NCBI RefSeq assembly: GCF_004798935.1 | Contig: NZ_RAHT01000002.1 | Span: forward strand, 558,001-622,000 | Length of the DNA: 64,000 nt | Reading direction: 5' to 3' | DNA from: Ningiella ruwaisensis | GTDB taxonomy: Bacteria; Pseudomonadota; Gammaproteobacteria; Enterobacterales; Alteromonadaceae | Part shown: positions 60,623 through 64,000 of the stretch, one piece after another | Numbering within the stretch: position 1 is the stretch's first letter | Layout of the letters: the number at the start of each line of letters is the position of its first letter | Position numbers and translations under genes: made by a program | Notes under the pieces: model-generated | The model's input: only the letters and a program-made list of their open reading frames with translations | What the model was told of the DNA's origin: nothing | Databases searched by the model: none

Positions 60623-61519
60623 CTATTGTGGATTAGGCATCGCTTCGACTAAGGAATTCGGTGCAGTACTGCCAATATTGGGTTTATCGTGAGTCAAGCT
60701 TGAGGGTAAAAGGTCAAAGTCAGCTTGAGTATTGGCAGCCAAGTGGGGGTTTAGCCTAAATTTCTCAGTCTCGTTAAGGTATTCGCTTGCAGTAACGATT
60801 TCAATGTCGTCTGGCAAGTTTTGCATTTTCTGTTTTAAAAATTCGTAAGTGACTGGATAGGGATGGGCAATACCCACTGCTTTACCATACTTGCGAGCGA
60901 TGCGAAGCAAGCGATTAAATTGCTTTTCTAAAAACGCAAAATCCTGCTCATGATCTAAAAAGATATGTCGGGTTGCGACTTTCACCGAGTTTTCTTCTGC
61001 AATGCTTGCCGCTTTGCTGTAACGAGTGGTTTTACTATCGATAAAAAACATATTGTTGTTCGCAAGCACTGCCATCACAGATTCCATTGGCAACGTCATT
61101 TGCGTTAATTTACTTCCCATATGATTATTCACACCCACTGCATGCGGAACGGTAGCTAGCGCACTTAACAAGGCATTTTGAAGCTCTTGCGGGTACATAT
61201 TCGATAACAAAGGACCTCTTCCGAGATTCTTGGGCTTTAATGACTCCATCGGCATATGAAGCATCACTTCCCGGTTTTGCTCTGCAGCCAAAAATGAGAA
61301 TTCGGTCGAATATTCGGTGTGTGGCAATATGGCGAAGGTTATGGTTTTAGGTAAATCAAACACAGCCCGATCCGATGGCTTTGCGCCAACATCGTCTATA
61401 ATCAATGTAATTTTTGCTTTTTGCTGAGACAAAGCTATGTCGCTTTCATTTGCAATACAAACAAAAGTCCCAAGTAACCCCAAGCAAGCAACTAGCAATC
61501 TATAATAATGTTTAAACAC
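60623..61519 (-). CDS. yibQ: Divergent polysaccharide deacetylase family protein (YibQ, DUF610)
   Basis: 298-residue exported protein with a signal peptide to about residue 23. The NodB-like barrel is recognised from LIIDDVGAKPSDR, LHMPMES, VGVNNHMGSKLTQ and FFIDSKTT, the diagnostic blocks of the divergent deacetylase group. YibQ usually follows envC and a carboxyl-terminal protease; here neither is adjacent. The substrate is unknown, with a cell-wall or envelope polysaccharide role inferred. The last 50 residues are low-complexity and proline/asparagine-rich. Confidence 0.88.
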   Translation of the reverse strand: MFKHYYRLLVACLGLLGTFVCIANESDIALSQQKAKITLIIDDVGAKPSDRAVFDLPKTITFAILPHTEYSTEFSFLAAEQNREVMLHMPMESLKPKNLGRGPLLSNMYPQELQNALLSALATVPHAVGVNNHMGSKLTQMTLPMESVMAVLANNNMFFIDSKTTRYSKAASIAEENSVKVATRHIFLDHEQDFAFLEKQFNRLLRIARKYGKAVGIAHPYPVTYEFLKQKMQNLPDDIEIVTASEYLNETEKFRLNPHLAANTQADFDLLPSSLTHDKPNIGSTAPNSLVEAMPNPQ

Positions 61520-61850
61520 GTTTTATATTTTTTATGACACGTCCAACTCGGTTTTGCCCAACTGAACAAAGCGTGTCGTGTTATAGCGCGTCAAAAGATT
61601 AACGGAAATTATTCGATTTAGCAAAGCTTTGCAAAATCTACACCTATTTGATTTAGATTTTTTATCGGCAGAATGTCGGTAAGTTGAAGTTAATTAAGAA
61701 CTAGAAAAGAGGAATAGGCCTCAAAGCTATTGGCCTGTCGAAGTAATGGCTGATAATCTCCAACTAAATCAGGTGCTTCACTAATGCTAGCCTGGTTCTA
61801 ACTGACATATCCACACATTCGCTTTGATTGATAAATCTCATCGTGAATTG
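61520..61850. other. Intergenic region between yibQ and the GAF protein gene
   Basis: 331 bp, AT-rich. An AGGCC/GGCCT pair with an 11-nt loop near 61717-61737 could form a small hairpin after the leftward GAF-protein gene, but no U run follows. I see nothing else. Confidence 0.35.
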
Positions 61851-62735
61851 CTAACTGAAGGTGCGCGTTTTTGCCTTATCGATTGCATCATCAATGGATT
61901 CGTTCAACCCGCATACGTGCGCACCAACGGTGAGCTTAAAGCCAGCTCGCTGAAACTGTTTTAAAATAGCAACAACTCGCCCGGTAAGAAATTTATTATC
62001 TGCATTCAAAAGCAACAGGCTGAAGGTATCGCCGCTCAATTTACATAAAATATCTTCTTCCCGCTTTAATGAAATTAAACCATCCTTTGCGCACTGGAGA
62101 GAAAAATCACGATCCGCATGTTCAGCAGGAAACCTCTTTAAATCAATCATGATAATGGAGATAGGTAATCCCGAATGAAAAGCGCGTTCTTTTTGCAGCT
62201 TTAAAATTTCCACAAAATCTTGTGCATTAGGCAAGCCTAAATCCCTTTCTGCTCTTTCGTGAGCCATATAATCGTGAAGTTTGGCTTTAAGCTGAAAGAT
62301 TTCCTGATCTCGCTGCAACAAACTTTCGACAATAATGACGAAGCTTTCAATAACAGAGGCTTGATTTCTGATCTCATCGGGCTTCTGCTTAGGGTCGATT
62401 GCACACAGTGTTCCCATAAGCTCACCCTTATCGTTTTTTAAAGGAAAGCCCACGTAAGCCTGAATATTTAGTTGTTGGGTGATGGGCGCGTTCGCAAATG
62501 CTTCTACTTCAGCAATATTGGGAACAATGTTTGGCCCTTGCTGCGTAACCATTCGATTACACACGGTGTTGTTCCATTCAAGCACGTCATTTTCTTTGAC
62601 CCCATAAGCGTTATGCGTGGTTGATAGCAGTATCCAGTCGTTATCGACTACTCGAGTGACCATCCACAAGTCTAAATCGACTTCGAGTTTGAGTAATGTA
62701 AGTACATGATTAAGCGCCTGCCTTAATTCTATCAA
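61851..62735 (-). CDS. GAF-domain protein with degenerate GGDEF domain
   Basis: 294 residues. A GAF domain (about 10-150) resembles those of sensor diguanylate cyclases (VGFPLKNDKGELMGTLCAID), then a short coiled coil and a GGDEF-fold domain (about 165-290). The nucleotide-binding signature is SGDTF in place of GG(D/E)EF, and the upstream DxLTGLxNR block reads GLPNAQDF. Catalysis of c-di-GMP synthesis is therefore unlikely; a GTP- or c-di-GMP-independent sensory or scaffolding role is inferred. No membrane helix is present, and the gene stands alone. Confidence 0.8.
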   Translation of the reverse strand: MIELRQALNHVLTLLKLEVDLDLWMVTRVVDNDWILLSTTHNAYGVKENDVLEWNNTVCNRMVTQQGPNIVPNIAEVEAFANAPITQQLNIQAYVGFPLKNDKGELMGTLCAIDPKQKPDEIRNQASVIESFVIIVESLLQRDQEIFQLKAKLHDYMAHERAERDLGLPNAQDFVEILKLQKERAFHSGLPISIIMIDLKRFPAEHADRDFSLQCAKDGLISLKREEDILCKLSGDTFSLLLLNADNKFLTGRVVAILKQFQRAGFKLTVGAHVCGLNESIDDAIDKAKTRTFS

Positions 62736-62840
62736 GCTAACTCCTAGTATATTTAAATGTAGTTACCTCCTCCCTGAGGGTAGTGTTTGCTTACAACGAT
62801 TGTTATTAAGTTAAACTGGATTGTAGAAGAAATTCAGGCC

Positions 62841-63965
62841 TTATGCTCGCAGTCTTTTTACAATTTCTTCTAAATATGATTTTGCGCATCCAAAGTTAAT
62901 TCTAAAAAAATCAGGCTCGCCAAAATCGCGTCCTGGAGATGGCCCCACTTTGCGAGATTCACACCATTTTTGAGTGTCGTCCACATTTAACTCGCTTGCG
63001 TCGACCCAGAGTAAAAATGTAGCTTCCGGCGCGAGGCAAGATAGACCATCAATTTGGTTGATTTGTTCAACGAGATAATCACGGTTTTTGCGTAAATAAC
63101 TTAACTGTGCCTGATGCCATTTATCGCATTTGGTAAATGCTGCTTGTGTGGCCTCCAGGCCAAGTACTGTCACCCAAGGCACAATACCTGCCCCTGCCTG
63201 CACAAATTCACTTCTTAAGCGTGTGTTAGGGATAATGGCAAAAGAGGTTCCCAAACCAGCTACATTAAAAGTCTTGCTCGCGGCCATCAGGGTGACGCTA
63301 TTATCCATTAACTGTGGATGTTTTGACGCTGGAAGATGGGGTAAGTCGTCCAATATCAGATCGCAGTGGATTTCATCACTACACACGGTCACATTGTGTT
63401 TGTTGCAAATTTCAGCCACTTTATCCAATTCATCCTGACGCATCACGCTTCCTGCTGGATTCATAGGATTACACATAATAAAAAGTGATGCCTGAGGGTT
63501 AGCAGCGTGTCGCTCAAGTGCCTCAAAATCGAGCGTCCACCGGCCATCTACTTTTATAGTAGGTACACACATCTGCGCACGCATATTTATTTCGGGGCAG
63601 GCAAGTAAAGGCGGATAGTTAGGCGTTTGCACGATAATACCTTCACCATTTTGCGAAAAAGCGCGAGTTGCCATATTAAATGCAGGCACCACGCCAGGCG
63701 TCCACACCACCCAACTTGGCGAGATGTCCCAGTCGTAGCGTTTTTTACACCAATTTACAATAGCATCAATAGCAGGACGATGATGTTTAGGAAGAGTATA
63801 ACCCAGTAAGCCGTGGTCAACGCGTGCTGTGAGCGACTCCAGAATAGGCTCTGCACATCTAAACTCAGTATCAGCAATCCAACAGGGCAATATATCGGTA
63901 TTTTTATATTTTTCCCATTTATAGGCAAATGTACTGCTACGGTCAGGTCGTGCGTCAAAGTTCAT
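62841..63965 (-). CDS. PatB/MalY-type aminotransferase (probable cystathionine beta-lyase)
   Basis: 374-residue PLP-dependent fold-type I protein. The cofactor Lys231 lies in AASKTFNVAGLG, Asp197 in VCSDEIHCDL pairs with the pyridine nitrogen, and the C-terminal Arg in FFRINFGCA binds the substrate carboxylate. The N-terminus, with WIADTEF and the YTLP loop, is the PatB/MalY pattern, and these enzymes cleave C-S bonds of cystathionine or cysteine. The native substrate is not certain. No MalI-like regulator is adjacent within the window. Confidence 0.9.
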   Translation of the reverse strand: MNFDARPDRSSTFAYKWEKYKNTDILPCWIADTEFRCAEPILESLTARVDHGLLGYTLPKHHRPAIDAIVNWCKKRYDWDISPSWVVWTPGVVPAFNMATRAFSQNGEGIIVQTPNYPPLLACPEINMRAQMCVPTIKVDGRWTLDFEALERHAANPQASLFIMCNPMNPAGSVMRQDELDKVAEICNKHNVTVCSDEIHCDLILDDLPHLPASKHPQLMDNSVTLMAASKTFNVAGLGTSFAIIPNTRLRSEFVQAGAGIVPWVTVLGLEATQAAFTKCDKWHQAQLSYLRKNRDYLVEQINQIDGLSCLAPEATFLLWVDASELNVDDTQKWCESRKVGPSPGRDFGEPDFFRINFGCAKSYLEEIVKRLRA

Positions 63966-64000
63966 GGTATTTAAAAGTGAGTAGGTAATTTGTATTTATG

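Overview
This window looks like ordinary chromosome from a marine gammaproteobacterium of the Alteromonadales (Alteromonas/Glaciecola-like). That placement is inferred from gene content and order: a ftsB-ispD-ispF-truD-surE-pcm-yqaA-nlpD-rpoS block, a prolidase closely resembling the Alteromonas organophosphorus acid anhydrolase type, an amylosucrase cluster, and a TonB-dependent receptor beside a TPR-sulfotransferase. Coding density is high. I see no insertion sequence, prophage, CRISPR array, rRNA operon or clear foreign island.

Layout. 1-2.0 kb: N-terminal half of putA (minus strand), running off the left edge. 2.6-9.2 kb: the division/isoprenoid/RNA-modification/stress block ending in rpoS, followed by a small membrane protein. 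9.7-15.0 kb (minus): folA, elaA and an RND efflux pump with its adaptor. 15.1-17.4 kb (minus): obgE-rpmA-rplU, with two elaborate 106-107 bp hairpin repeats between obgE and rpmA. 17.7-21.2 kb: ispB, a MarR regulator and a BetT-type transporter whose start region carries four 16-bp tandem repeats. 21.5-30 kb: TonB receptor, TPR-sulfotransferase, S46 dipeptidyl-peptidase and prolidase. 30.2-35.5 kb: lipase-like hydrolase, an unrecognised anchored protein, a porin-like barrel and slt. 35.8-39.1 kb: fadBA. 39.2-41.9 kb: a cold-shock gene and ilvIH.

42.3-46.8 kb: an ABC ATPase, an FtsX-type permease and an AttH/CrtC-like lipoprotein in one overlapping operon. 46.9-48 kb: maoP and a DUF4442 protein. 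48.1-53.9 kb: a sucrose-use cluster of fructokinase, amylosucrase, GPH sugar transporter and LacI regulator, with a LacI-type palindrome in the amylosucrase promoter and an unexplained leftward terminator between the divergent genes. 54.1 kb: tRNA-Gly(GCC). 54.4-60 kb: a REC-REC-GGDEF protein, orn, rsgA, psd, a DMT transporter and a glycerophosphodiesterase-like protein. 60-64 kb: a MerC-family protein behind a near-perfect Zur box, YibQ, a GAF/degenerate-GGDEF protein and a PatB/MalY-like aminotransferase.

How the parts fit. The sucrose cluster would import sucrose, build alpha-glucan from its glucose moiety and phosphorylate the released fructose. The receptor/S46/prolidase stretch suggests peptide use. 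fadBA, ilvIH, folA and psd are housekeeping metabolism. I found no large undescribed multigene system. The items most worth a second look are the paired hairpin elements, the receptor-sulfotransferase pair, the Zur-controlled MerC protein, the repeat array at the betT start, and the orphan terminator in the sucrose cluster.
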